Numbered from the stretch's first letter, positions 54,556 to 63,098 are shown. The stretch is DNA of 64,000 nucleotides from JBNAGF01 sp049801055 (GCF_049801055.1 NZ_JBNAGF010000001.1:372001-436000); one strand, 5' to 3'. Notes: generated by a model not told the origin, from the sequence alone. Made by a program: numbers and translations.

Positions 54556-55521
54556 TCAGGAGTCGATGATCCGCAGATCGCGTTGCAGCCACGGCAGCCG
54601 GGCAAGGGCGGGGTCGATCATCTGTGACTGCACCAGACGCCGCATAGTGTCTGCGACATCTCGCGGTACAGTGTCCGACCAGTCGGCACCCGCGAACAGC
54701 GAGATTGTGCGCGAAAAGGTGGCAAAGGGCACCGGAAAGGCGTCGATCTGGTCGTGGAACCGACCCGAACGCATATAGCCGAGCGGCGTTGTCAACGCCC
54801 AGCCGATGCGGCGCGCGACCATTGCGGTCAACGCGAGATGAGATCCGATTTCGAACCGTTCTTCGAAACTTAACTTGTGCCGGGCCAGTTGCGCCTCGAT
54901 CAGTTGGCTGATCAACTGCTCCCTGTGGTAACGCAAAAGCGGCAGTCCGGAGAGGGCTTCCATGATGTTGTCGCCCTTTTGAATAGCGCCTTTTGGCGCA
55001 ATCAGGATGAACGGGTCACGCACCAGAGGATACTCGATGACACCTTCGATCATTTCGCCAGAACTTGCCGCCACTGCGATATGAAAGGCGCGTTCCCGCA
55101 TGGCCGAAGTGATTTCGAGACTGGGGGCGGTGATGAATTTGAACCGGCATTTGGTCAGGCTGTCGGCAAGTATCGTTACCAGTCTTGGGGTGAGGTCATT
55201 GTCGAAATCGTCGATCAGGCCGATGGTCAGGGAACTCAGATGGGTCAGATCCATCACGGTCAACTCACTCTGTGCCAGCCGTAGTTCACTGAGCACCGAC
55301 TCGGCCCGCGCCAGATACGATCGGCCGGCTGGCGTCAGCCGCATTGGTCGTTTGCCGTGGTCCACCAGATCGATCCCAAGGGCGCGTTCAAGATTGCGGA
55401 GCTGTTGGCTGACCGCTGGTTGGCTCAAACCCGTGAGATCCGAGGTCTGAGCCACGGATCCGGTCTTGGCAAGCGCTTCGAACACTTCCAGACCCCGCAA
55501 TGTAACGCCCTTAATCAGCAT
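54556..55521 (-). CDS. LysR family transcriptional regulator
   Basis: A 321-aa regulator: helix-turn-helix at about residues 15-60 (KTGSVAQTSDLTGLSQPAVS) and a periplasmic-binding-like effector domain after. LysR regulators usually control a divergent gene; here the divergent position holds only a 14-codon frame with a good ribosome site, so the target may have been lost. Effector unknown. Confidence 0.92.
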   Translation of the reverse strand: MLIKGVTLRGLEVFEALAKTGSVAQTSDLTGLSQPAVSQQLRNLERALGIDLVDHGKRPMRLTPAGRSYLARAESVLSELRLAQSELTVMDLTHLSSLTIGLIDDFDNDLTPRLVTILADSLTKCRFKFITAPSLEITSAMRERAFHIAVAASSGEMIEGVIEYPLVRDPFILIAPKGAIQKGDNIMEALSGLPLLRYHREQLISQLIEAQLARHKLSFEERFEIGSHLALTAMVARRIGWALTTPLGYMRSGRFHDQIDAFPVPFATFSRTISLFAGADWSDTVPRDVADTMRRLVQSQMIDPALARLPWLQRDLRIIDS

Positions 55522-55600
55522 CGGGCATCCTTCCGATGTTTTTCATTTATTGAAACTGTCATGCCCTTGGGTCAAGGCCTGATCCGTCAGGAGTTAGACC

Positions 55601-55645
55601 ATGAACACCATCATAGCTGATCTCGAAACCGTTAGGTCACCGTAG
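55601..55645 (+). pseudogene. Possible vestigial gene start or leader peptide divergent from the LysR gene
   Basis: ATG at 55601 is preceded by TCAGGAG at 7 bases, an excellent ribosome site, but the frame closes after 14 codons (MNTIIADLETVRSP, stop TAG). No continuation in other frames is recognised. Either a decayed gene once controlled by the LysR protein or a real leader peptide. Confidence 0.3.
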
Positions 55646-55952
55646 GTCGCGCCGGCCCTTACACCAGTGCGGCAACGAAATGCCAAAGACATGGGCCGGG
55701 CACTGTTGGATGATGGCGGTGCGGCTGAAGTTCAAACGACAAGCCCTACCCGAACTGGGCCGGACCACTCCCGAGATTGCACAATACCTTGTCATGGGGA
55801 GAATTGACCGCACTGCCGGTATTCGGCTGCGGAATTGTCTGACCGAACGGCAAGGCTCGGTCAGACATGTGGTTGGCGAATGAGCCAGTGCGATGAAAAT
55901 GCGTGCCAATGCCGCGCGCGAAGGCTCTTGCCGCCTGGACGCTTGCCGCGGC
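55646..55952. other. Region without a recognisable gene
   Basis: About 300 bp between the 14-codon frame and the small exported protein. Open frames exist on both strands but none has a signal, motif or ribosome site. May contain gene remnants. Confidence 0.35.
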
Positions 55953-56264
55953 TCAGCTACAGGCTTCGCGGGCGCGTTCTCCGAACGCTTTGTAACGCAG
56001 CCACAGCTGCTCATCGCTGCGGCGGTCCGACATCCGGACCTTTTGTGCCTCATGCGGTTCCGAGAACCACTTGGCCACCTTGCGCTGTTCGGATTTGCTC
56101 AGGCTGGCATCGGCGACCCGCCCGATGCAGCGGCACAGCTGCGGCGTCGCAGCGGTGCGGTTAGACTGACGACAGGCCCGATCAACGGCGCCCGCCTCGA
56201 CCGACATCGGAAGGGCGGTGGCCAGAACGGAACTGCACAGAAGGAACGAAAAGAAGTGTTTCAT
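55953..56264 (-). CDS. Small exported cysteine-containing protein, 103 aa
   Basis: Signal peptide 1-22 (FFSFLLCSSVLATALPMSVEA), then a mature helical domain with C30, C43, C45 and C102 (DRAC, LCRCIGRVADASLS, REACS). Similar short periplasmic proteins with CxC occur in Rhodobacteraceae; function unknown. Start 56264 gives the signal peptide; the frame extends to 56351. Downstream of the second Hint gene on the same strand. Confidence 0.65.
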   Translation of the reverse strand: MKHFFSFLLCSSVLATALPMSVEAGAVDRACRQSNRTAATPQLCRCIGRVADASLSKSEQRKVAKWFSEPHEAQKVRMSDRRSDEQLWLRYKAFGERAREACS

Positions 56265-56402
56265 CTGATGCCTCAATGCTTGCCTTGGCAGGAATGCCAT
56301 CGAATTTCCGGAATCTGCCGTCCCGGTATTTTCGCCGGCACTATGACGCAAAGAGTTCTGTCGATCAATCTTTTCGCTTTGGTTTCAAATTGGACCGGGG
56401 CT

Positions 56403-57473
56403 TTAGGCAACGCCTACTTTGGCTTGTTCGAGCATGTCGGCCTGCAGCGTACCGGTCAGATCGTCGCCGGAAGCCAACAGCGATCGCAACAGAACTCTGG
56501 CTTCGTGCCGTCGGAGACTGCGGCGCGCCAAAGGTCCAGGCCGCAAGTTGAGCGTTGCCAGGTCCGGAAAAAACAACGCTCCGGCGGCGGTGCCATAGTC
56601 CGGCGGGTGCAATGTTTCGGCGGCGCAACCGTTGGCAAGGATGATGGCGTGGCTTTCCAGCGCAATGTGATGATAACTCAAAGCGCCGCCGGGAATGACG
56701 CGTGCCAGCGATGTTTCGGCAAGATGAATTGCCGGGACGAATACTTCTGCGGTTCCGAAAAGCAGTTCGGCAATCGGGGAAGTCAGCAGGATCCGGTGTT
56801 GCTGGGAAACCCGCAAGGTGCGGTTTGCGCCCAGCACACCCGGTCTGATTTCGACCGGTGCGAACCGCCCGGCGGCGATGACATCACGGCCGCCGGTCCA
56901 GCGGATGTCGACAAGACCGTCATCAAGGGTCATCACCCGGTCGCCTGCCCGAAGGTTTTCGATAGGCCGAAGGCCCGTATCCGTTTCGACCAATGTGCCG
57001 GCGGCATAACAGATCGGCGTGGCGTAACTCGCCTGTTCAAAGTCCGGGCCTTCCTGCGCCGAAAGCACCGTCAGCGGCACGCCAACTGGTGGGAAACCGC
57101 CGGGACCGCCGATAAATGCAAGTCCCTCGATCGTTGCGTAGGACGGCGAGGAATTCCGAACATTGAAGCCAACAACCTGCCAGTTGTTGACACCGTCCGA
57201 CAGGATCAGCCCGAATTCAGCCTCGACCACCGTTCCGTCCGCAAAGTTCTGGCCGTCGATACTTTGCGCACCGTTCAGTCGTTGCGACGAATCGTTGTCG
57301 CGAAAATCGGTGTCGTCGTCGGTGATTTGAACCTCGCCCCATGCTCCGGAGTTCAGCGTGATGGTTTCGCCGATCAGATGCGAACCATCGCCTTGTGTCA
57401 CGCCGTCAAGGATCGCGTCACCGGAAATCGTCATCTGGGATTCGCCCAGAACGAATATCGAATAATCAGCCAT
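56403..57473 (-). CDS. Hint-domain protein with canonical cysteine
   Basis: A 356-aa protein. The N-terminal 150 residues are acidic and beta-rich (ITDDDTDFRDNDSSQ), the Hint domain starts ICYAAGTLVETDTG with the expected Cys four residues before the GT motif, and continues LRPIENLRAGDRVMT, SQQHRILL and ALESHAIILANGCAAETLH. No signal peptide. Self-processing is possible but undemonstrated. Divergent from lepA (173 bp). Related to the gene at 4485-5267. Confidence 0.85.
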   Translation of the reverse strand: MADYSIFVLGESQMTISGDAILDGVTQGDGSHLIGETITLNSGAWGEVQITDDDTDFRDNDSSQRLNGAQSIDGQNFADGTVVEAEFGLILSDGVNNWQVVGFNVRNSSPSYATIEGLAFIGGPGGFPPVGVPLTVLSAQEGPDFEQASYATPICYAAGTLVETDTGLRPIENLRAGDRVMTLDDGLVDIRWTGGRDVIAAGRFAPVEIRPGVLGANRTLRVSQQHRILLTSPIAELLFGTAEVFVPAIHLAETSLARVIPGGALSYHHIALESHAIILANGCAAETLHPPDYGTAAGALFFPDLATLNLRPGPLARRSLRRHEARVLLRSLLASGDDLTGTLQADMLEQAKVGVA

Positions 57474-57646
57474 CAGCCGCCTTGCCTCAGAGCGAACCGG
57501 GGGGGCCGGTCAGCCGAACAGCGAAGATCGCAGCCAATTGCGCCGAATCTATGGAAGTCCTTGGCCCTGATTTCGACATATCCGGCGTTTCTGGTGGTGT
57601 GTCTTCCCGGCTTGACGCTTGCTGCGTTCCCAGCCATATCCCTGCC

Positions 57647-59446
57647 ATGACTGACCTCGCCCATATCCGCAATTTCTCCATCGTCGCCCATATCGACCAT
57701 GGCAAATCCACGCTCGCCGACCGGCTCATCCAAGAGACCGGGACGGTGAAGGATCGCGATATGAAGGAACAGCTGCTTGACAGTATGGATATCGAGCGCG
57801 AGCGGGGCATCACCATCAAGGCCAACACCGTTCGCATCGACTACACTGCCGATGATGGCGAGGAATACGTGCTGAACCTGATCGACACACCCGGTCATGT
57901 CGACTTTGCCTATGAGGTTTCCCGGTCCATGCGCGCGGTCGAAGGAAGTCTGCTTGTTGTGGACAGCACGCAAGGGGTAGAGGCGCAGACGCTGGCGAAT
58001 GTCTATCAGGCCATCGACGCCGACCATGAAATCGTGCCGGTGCTCAACAAGATCGATCTTCCGGCATCGGACTGTGACCGCGTCGCCGAACAGATTGAGG
58101 ATGTGATCGGCATCGACGCGACCGAAGCGATTCAGGTCAGCGCCAAAACGGGGCAGGGCATCCACGAAACGCTGGAAGCGATCGTTCAGCAACTTCCGGC
58201 TCCGCAGGGCAACCTCGACGCACCGCTCAAGGCAATGCTGGTGGACTCGTGGTATGACGCCTATCTCGGCGTGATCGTTCTGGTTCGCATCATGGATGGC
58301 ACTCTGAAAAAGGGCATGCGGGTCAAGTTCATGTCGAACGGAACCCTGCACCACGTCGATCGCGTCGGCGTCTTCCGGCCAGAGATGCAAATGATCGACA
58401 GCCTCGGCCCGGGTGAGATCGGCTTTCTCACCGCTTCGATCAAACAGGTCCGCGACACCCGTGTGGGTGATACCATCACCAATGACAGAAATGGCTCGGA
58501 GACGGCACTGGACGGCTTCAAACCCGCGCAGCCGGTGGTTTTCTGCGGGCTATTCCCAGTGGACAGCGCCGAATTCGAAGATCTGCGGGATGCGATCGAG
58601 AAACTGGCCCTGAACGACGCGTCCTTTTCATTTGAGATGGAGACATCTGCCGCGCTGGGCTTTGGATTCCGCTGCGGGTTCCTCGGGTTGCTGCATCTCG
58701 AAGTGATCCGCGACCGGATCGAACGCGAATACGATATCGAGCTGATTACCACCGCGCCCTCGGTGATCTATCACGTCTATATGAAAGACGGTGAGATGAT
58801 CGAGCTGCACAATCCAGCTGATATGCCCGATCCGTCCAAGATCGACCACATGGAAGAGCCGCGGATCAAGGCCACCATTCTTGTACCGGACGAATATCTC
58901 GGTGATGTGCTGAAACTTTGTCAGGATCGCCGTGGCATACAGGAAGATCTGACCTATGCCGGCTCGCGCGCGATGGTGGTTTATGACCTGCCGCTGAACG
59001 AAGTGGTGTTCGACTTCTACGACCGCCTGAAATCGGTGACCAAGGGCTATGCGTCCTTCGACTACCAGATGACTGGCTATCGTGAGGACAATCTGGTCAA
59101 GATGTCGGTTCTTGTGAATGACGAACCGGTCGACGCGCTTTCGACAATGGTTCACCGCGACCGGGCCGAGCAGCGTGGCCGGGCTATGTGCGAAAAGCTC
59201 AAGGATCTGATCCCGCGTCACATGTTCAAAATTCCGATACAGGCAGCGATCGGTGGCAAGGTCATCGCCCGCGAAACCCTGTCGGCGCTGCGCAAGGACG
59301 TGACGGCCAAATGCTACGGGGGCGACGCCACCCGGAAGAAGAAGCTGCTCGAAAAGCAGAAGGCGGGTAAAAAGAAAATGCGCCAATTCGGGAAGGTGGA
59401 CATCCCGCAAGAGGCGTTCATTTCAGCGCTCAAGATGGACAGCTGA
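57647..59446 (+). CDS. lepA: Elongation factor 4 (LepA)
   Basis: A 599-aa translational GTPase. G1 AHIDHGKST is near residues 14-22, G3 DTPGH, G4 NKID; the LepA-specific C-terminal domain ends in RKKKLLEKQKAGKKKMRQ. Acts on stalled or early-elongating ribosomes. The ATG at 57647 gives the family N-terminus (MTDLAHIRNFSIVAHIDHGK); the frame extends to 57395. Confidence 0.97.
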   Translation: MTDLAHIRNFSIVAHIDHGKSTLADRLIQETGTVKDRDMKEQLLDSMDIERERGITIKANTVRIDYTADDGEEYVLNLIDTPGHVDFAYEVSRSMRAVEGSLLVVDSTQGVEAQTLANVYQAIDADHEIVPVLNKIDLPASDCDRVAEQIEDVIGIDATEAIQVSAKTGQGIHETLEAIVQQLPAPQGNLDAPLKAMLVDSWYDAYLGVIVLVRIMDGTLKKGMRVKFMSNGTLHHVDRVGVFRPEMQMIDSLGPGEIGFLTASIKQVRDTRVGDTITNDRNGSETALDGFKPAQPVVFCGLFPVDSAEFEDLRDAIEKLALNDASFSFEMETSAALGFGFRCGFLGLLHLEVIRDRIEREYDIELITTAPSVIYHVYMKDGEMIELHNPADMPDPSKIDHMEEPRIKATILVPDEYLGDVLKLCQDRRGIQEDLTYAGSRAMVVYDLPLNEVVFDFYDRLKSVTKGYASFDYQMTGYREDNLVKMSVLVNDEPVDALSTMVHRDRAEQRGRAMCEKLKDLIPRHMFKIPIQAAIGGKVIARETLSALRKDVTAKCYGGDATRKKKLLEKQKAGKKKMRQFGKVDIPQEAFISALKMDS

Positions 59447-59699
59447 CACCACCCGACTTCCGAAATTCAGGAGTTCCGGCCGCTGATTCTGCGTTCGCCG
59501 GTTTGGTTTTGACGGGTTTTTGCATGGTGTGACGGCGCACCGGCGGAATTCTGTTTATCCCCAGCCAACCTCGTGCAATGCGAAGCTAATCGGACACTTA
59601 TCCACAGAAAATCCCCAAGCAATTCCAGTGACTTACCCACAAGAAATTGCTTCACTGCCGTCTTTTTTTCTTGCGCGACTCGGTGTCTTTGAGCCAGCC
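59447..59699. other. Intergenic region downstream of lepA with DnaA boxes
   Basis: No protein gene seen. Holds three DnaA-type boxes at 59555-59641 and a T-tract at 59662-59668. It precedes the hairpin-rich stretch at 59700-60002. Confidence 0.5.
59555..59641 (+). other. Cluster of three DnaA-box motifs
   Basis: TTATCCCCA (59555-59563), the perfect consensus TTATCCACA (59598-59606) and TTACCCACA (59633-59641), all in the same orientation within 87 bp. The DNA between and after them is AT-richer than flanking genes. It could be a DnaA-titration or regulatory site, or part of a replication origin. A cluster is unlikely by chance, but origin function cannot be judged without GC-skew data. Confidence 0.45.
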
Positions 59700-60002
59700 T
59701 GACTACAACGCAAGGGGTCGAATGACCCGGCGCGGGACGCGAAGGTCTCTTGGGGCTGGAGCGAGGAAGGGGAGGCAACGAACCAACCTCGTGACGATGG
59801 CACCGGGACGCTGGCCGAAACGTCGAAGCCCTTCGGGGTGACGGTGGGAAGGTGGTGCACAAAGCCTTGGCGTGGGCCGGTGGCAGGGTCCATCCGAAAG
59901 GATGTCTCAGGTGACCGGTAGGGGGGACGGATCCATTGGATCTGATCCCGCAGCAAAGGTTCTTTGAACCGGAGCAAACCGAATGTGTGTGTCCTTCGGG
60001 AT
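59700..60002 (+). ncRNA. Candidate structured noncoding RNA
   Basis: A chain of local hairpins in a purine-rich plus strand: GGGTC-GAAT-GACCC (59715-59728), CGTC/GACG enclosing CCC-TTCG-GGG (59821-59843), CATCC-GAAA-GGATG (59891-59904), GATCC-ATT-GGATC (59930-59942), GGTTC-TTT-GAACC (59958-59970) and TCC-TTCG-GGA (59992-60001). The GAAA and TTCG loops are stable tetraloops only when read on the plus strand. I cannot match it to RNase P, tmRNA, SRP or 6S RNA. It may be a new RNA or an orphan piece of an rRNA-operon spacer. Confidence 0.35.
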
Positions 60003-60348
60003 ATAGACATTCATTGAAGGCGTCAGGATTGTGGCCCCAAGCCACACTGCGAGGACCGCGTCTGAGCACCTGACGTCTTCATTCATTTCTACTTCTATCG
60101 AAATACCCCCGAATAGAAACGGGGCCGGTTTGCCAATCGGCAATCCGGCCCCGCGCGTCAGTTCTGCATACCGCGTCTATGCACCTGTTTTGGTGGATAT
60201 CTGCAGGCGGCACAAAAATCAACAATATGTTGTGCGCTCCACCACATGTCGGCGGTGATGTGGCCAAAACCGCGGCTCAGATCGCCGGGTTTTCGCCGAT
60301 TTGAAACATCATGCTAATGTTGACCTCTTTCATTTGAGGAGATTTTTC
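60003..60348. other. Intergenic region before the small membrane protein
   Basis: No convincing gene. Holds the inverted repeat at 60121-60152 and, at its end, the TTGAGGAG ribosome site of the next gene. Confidence 0.4.
60121..60152. repeat. 14-bp imperfect inverted repeat (strong hairpin)
   Basis: GGGGCCGG (60121-60128) pairs with CCGGCCCC (60145-60152), and inside it TTGCC pairs with GGCAA across an AATC loop, with one T-T mismatch. Read on the minus strand it is followed by GTTTCTATTC, so it could end a minus-strand transcript; on the plus strand no T-run follows. Confidence 0.55.
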
Positions 60349-60702
60349 ATGGACCCCCAACTTCGCGTTCAATACCTCACCGGGCGGCTCGACAACTATT
60401 ACTCGATTATGCGAACGACCGTTTTCGCACTCGCCGGGCTCGCCGCGATCATATCCTTTGCACCAGGCAAGGCCGGGATGATGCTTGCGGCTCTGGTCGT
60501 AGCTACCACGGCCTTCGGGATTCTCGCGGGAAGTGCTTCATTGAACGACATCGACTGCTTGCGGCAGGATATCGATGAAACAACAGCTCAGACCAACTAT
60601 GGCCGAAGTGCTATGTCACGCAATGTTGGGGCCCTGAAGCTTGCATCCAACCTGCTGATAGGTTTGGCGGGTCTGGCCGAGGTGATGACAATCTTCTTCT
60701 GA
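60349..60702 (+). CDS. Small integral membrane protein, 117 aa
   Basis: About three hydrophobic segments: TTVFALAGLAAIISFA (about 24-39), MMLAALVVATTAFGILAG (about 44-62) and ASNLLIGLAGLAEVMTIFF at the C-terminus. The ATG at 60349 has TTGAGGAG 7 bases upstream, which sets the start; the open frame extends back to 60301. I do not recognise the family. Single gene, well separated from lepA. Confidence 0.62.
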   Translation: MDPQLRVQYLTGRLDNYYSIMRTTVFALAGLAAIISFAPGKAGMMLAALVVATTAFGILAGSASLNDIDCLRQDIDETTAQTNYGRSAMSRNVGALKLASNLLIGLAGLAEVMTIFF

Positions 60703-60738
60703 CGCCGGGGAGGCGACATTGGAGGGGGAGGCTGCCCC

Positions 60739-60876
60739 TCAGAACTTCCTCTGAATGTCCCGGGCGACGTCTTCGATCGTGTCGCCGGCTTTCGAGATGT
60801 CGCGGCCTGCACCCTTTGCCGTCTCGCAGGCGGCGAGGGTGGTCAGGGTCAGGGCGATCAGGATCGCGCGGGTCAT
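60739..60876 (-). CDS. Entericidin A/B-like small lipoprotein, 45 aa
   Basis: MTRAILIALTLTTLAACE: a signal peptide with lipobox LAAC (lipidated Cys at 17) followed by a short amphipathic mature part (TAKGAGRDISKAGDTIEDVA). This is the entericidin pattern (PF08085): small membrane lipoproteins, antidote/toxin-like in E. coli. The ATG at 60876 has GGAG 7 bases upstream. Needs Lgt for maturation (7887-8783). Located just downstream of znuB on the same strand. Confidence 0.85.
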   Translation of the reverse strand: MTRAILIALTLTTLAACETAKGAGRDISKAGDTIEDVARDIQRKF

Positions 60877-60940
60877 GGGATAGCTCCGTTGCTGCTCGAC
60901 GGCCCTCTTACCAGAGCGTCACGGCAGCGGCCAGAGCCGC

Positions 60941-61747
60941 TCAGTTCCTTTGCGAAATCATGCCGGTGAGCATGGTCAGCAGGAACAGGACGGATGCGAC
61001 ACAGACAATGGTTGGGCCGGTTGGCGTGTCCAGCCAAAACGCCGCCCACAACCCTCCGAGCGCGGCCAGCGATCCGATGCCCGCAGCGCCGAGCGCCATT
61101 GCCTCGGGGGTGCGGGCCAGTGGGCGGGTGGCTGCTGCCGGAATGACCAGCAATGACGCGATCAGCAGGATCCCGACGACTTTGATGGCGACGGCGACGA
61201 CCAGCGCCAGCGTGAGGGTCAGGGCAAAGGACTCGCGGCGTGGATCAAGCCCGCTCGCACGGGCGAGGTCAGGGTTTAGCGTCACTGTCAGCAAGGCCGA
61301 CCATCGCCAGCCAACGATAGCCAGAACCAGTGCTGTCCCACCCCAGATCGTGCCAAGATCGGCTTTGTTCACTGCGAGAATGTCGCCGAAGAGAAAGGCC
61401 ATCAGATCAAGCCGCACGTCAGATAGCAACGCCACGGCCACCAGCCCGGCAGCCAGTGCAGTGTGGGCAAGCACGCCCAGAACCGTGTCCATCGCATAGC
61501 CGCGGCCGGAAAGCGCAGAAACGGCTGTTGCCATAGCCAGAGCGGCGGCCAGAATCGCAGGTAAAACAGGCAGCGAAAAAGCCAGGGCGATAGCGACACC
61601 AAGGATGGCGGCATGGGCCGTAGCCTCTCCGAAATAGGCCATTCGGCGCCAGACGACAAAACAGCCGAGCGGTGCGGCTGCCAGCGCCACGCCGAGCCCG
61701 GCGAGTGCTGCGCGGACCATGAAATCGTCGAGCATCCCCTCAGGCAT
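60941..61747 (-). CDS. znuB: Zinc ABC transporter permease
   Basis: A 268-aa integral membrane protein with about seven to eight helices of the ZnuB/ABC-3 family; FGEATAHAAILGVAIAL is the family segment near the N-terminus. Forms the channel for Zn2+ uptake with ZnuC and ZnuA. The ATG at 61747 has GGAG 7 bases upstream and overlaps znuC by 8 bp; an ATG at 61735 is the alternative. Regulated by Zur through the shared operon (inference). Confidence 0.93.
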   Translation of the reverse strand: MPEGMLDDFMVRAALAGLGVALAAAPLGCFVVWRRMAYFGEATAHAAILGVAIALAFSLPVLPAILAAALAMATAVSALSGRGYAMDTVLGVLAHTALAAGLVAVALLSDVRLDLMAFLFGDILAVNKADLGTIWGGTALVLAIVGWRWSALLTVTLNPDLARASGLDPRRESFALTLTLALVVAVAIKVVGILLIASLLVIPAAATRPLARTPEAMALGAAGIGSLAALGGLWAAFWLDTPTGPTIVCVASVLFLLTMLTGMISQRN

Positions 61748-62525
61748 CCTGTGTCTCCGCACCATGAGGATGATCGTGAGGATGGTCGTGATAATGATCG
61801 TGGTCGCAACCGTCATGGGAATGGGCATGCTGGTGACGGTAAAGCGCCAGTGCCCCTTTGGTCCCCGATCCGAACAGGGCGCGGTATTCGGGCGCACTGG
61901 CTACAATTTCCGGTGTGCCCTGACAGCAGATATGTCCGTTCAGGCACAACACTCGATCCGAGGCGGCCATGACGACGTGAAGGTCGTGGCTCACCATCAC
62001 CACCGCGCAACCCAGTTCCTGCCGAACCGTTTCGATCCTGCGATAGAACGCGGCTGCGCCCGGCTGATCCAGACCTTGGGTTGCCTCGTCCAGCAACAGC
62101 AGCTGGGGGCGTTCAAGCAGCGCGCGCGCCAGAAGAACCCGTTGGAACTGTCCGCCGGACAGATCTGCAAGCTGCCGAGATCCAAGATCCGGCACGCCAG
62201 CCTGCTCGAGCGCGTTGAAAGCGTCGGTTTCCGAAACCCGGCGGGGCAGGCCAAGGAACCGCTGCACGGTCATCGGCAGAGAGGCATCCACCGCCAGTTT
62301 CTGGGGTACGTATCCGATGCGAAGCCCTTTGCTGCGGTTCACGCTTCCCTGTTCCGGCGTCACCGCCCCGATCAACGTGCGCAGAAAGGTTGACTTGCCC
62401 GACCCGTTCGGGCCCACCACCGTCACGATCTCGGCGGGGTGGATATCGACACTGACGTCATGCAGCACAGGCGTGCGGTCAAGCCGGACGGCAAGATCCC
62501 GAACCGCGATCAGCGGCGCATTCAT
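61740..62525 (-). CDS. znuC: Zinc ABC transporter ATP-binding protein
   Basis: A 261-aa ATPase: Walker A GPNGSGKST (38-46), signature LSGGQFQRV, Walker B LLLLDEATQGLD. The C-terminal tail (about 231-257) is very His/Asp-rich (HQHAHSHDGCDHDHYHDHPH), a common zinc-buffering feature of ZnuC. Start overlaps the zur stop by 4 bp (ATGA). Energises zinc uptake with ZnuA and ZnuB. Confidence 0.95.
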   Translation of the reverse strand: MNAPLIAVRDLAVRLDRTPVLHDVSVDIHPAEIVTVVGPNGSGKSTFLRTLIGAVTPEQGSVNRSKGLRIGYVPQKLAVDASLPMTVQRFLGLPRRVSETDAFNALEQAGVPDLGSRQLADLSGGQFQRVLLARALLERPQLLLLDEATQGLDQPGAAAFYRRIETVRQELGCAVVMVSHDLHVVMAASDRVLCLNGHICCQGTPEIVASAPEYRALFGSGTKGALALYRHQHAHSHDGCDHDHYHDHPHDHPHGAETQDA

Positions 62526-63013
62526 GTCTCGGCTCCCGCACAGGCAGGGCACAACCCCTCTGCCTCAACCACGATTCTTTCAATGGTAAACCCGGTCTCG
62601 GCGGCAGCCGTGCCAAGCCGACCCTGTTCGAGTTCGGTGATGGCCTCGGCGACCAGTCGGCAGTTGCGACAGACAAGGAAAGCCGGCACATGGGCATCCT
62701 GAGGATGGGCGCAGGCCGTGTAGGCGTTGAGCCGTTCGATCCGGTGCGCAAAGCCATTCTGAACAAGGAAATCCAAGGCACGGTAGGCAACGGGGGGCTG
62801 CGATCCCAATCCATCGGCAGCCAGCAGTTCGAGTATGTCATAGGCCCCTATAGCCCGATGTTCCCGCAACAAGATCTCCAACACCCGACGACGAACCGGG
62901 GTGAATTGCAGTTTGCGGTTCGTACAGTGAGCCTCGGCCAGTTCCAAAGCGCTGTGGATACAGCTGGCGTGATCGTGCTGGTCGAATCCGATGGTGGTTA
63001 CTGGATTTGTCAC
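62522..63013 (-). CDS. zur: Zinc uptake regulator Zur (Fur family)
   Basis: A 163-aa Fur-family repressor: winged helix about residues 35-90 (FTPVRRRVLEILLREHRAIGAYDIL), and structural zinc cysteines CRNC and CPAC in the dimerisation domain. First gene of zur-znuC-znuB and divergent from znuA (109 bp). The intergenic region holds a Zur-box-like palindrome, so it probably represses both transcripts when zinc is ample. Confidence 0.93.
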   Translation of the reverse strand: MTNPVTTIGFDQHDHASCIHSALELAEAHCTNRKLQFTPVRRRVLEILLREHRAIGAYDILELLAADGLGSQPPVAYRALDFLVQNGFAHRIERLNAYTACAHPQDAHVPAFLVCRNCRLVAEAITELEQGRLGTAAAETGFTIERIVVEAEGLCPACAGAET

Positions 63014-63048
63014 AGGGCGCAGTTCCGTGGTTCAGATTGTGTATTGAT

Positions 63049-63060
63049 ATGTTATAACAT
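63049..63060. promoter_or_regulatory. Candidate Zur box 1 (zur/znuA intergenic)
   Basis: A perfect 12-bp palindrome, ATGTTATAACAT, within GATATGTTATAACATC. This matches the core of alphaproteobacterial Zur operators as I know them, and it lies between two zinc-uptake transcripts. Confidence 0.75.
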
Positions 63061-63083
63061 CCCGACTATCACCCGGCGGCATC

Positions 63084-63098
63084 TGTTACAAGATAACA
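63084..63098. promoter_or_regulatory. Possible second Zur site near znuA
   Basis: TGTTA-CAAGA-TAACA, a 5+5 inverted repeat with a 5-base spacer, related to box 1 by the GTTA/TAAC half-sites, 25-39 bp before the znuA ATG. Could overlap the znuA promoter. Confidence 0.5.

Noticed and set aside
55893..57650. 585-codon plus-strand open frame
   Set aside because: Antisense to the exported Cys protein and the Hint gene; no family resemblance.
59844..59920. Partial resemblance to a cobalamin riboswitch (GGGAAGG..GGTG..)
   Set aside because: The rest of the B12 aptamer, including the conserved GCaACTGT segment, is missing, and no B12 or cobalt gene follows.
59633..60010. 125-codon minus-strand open frame opposite the hairpin region
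   Set aside because: Pro/Ser/Arg-rich composition with no motif; it reads as the antisense of a structured, purine-rich RNA rather than a protein.
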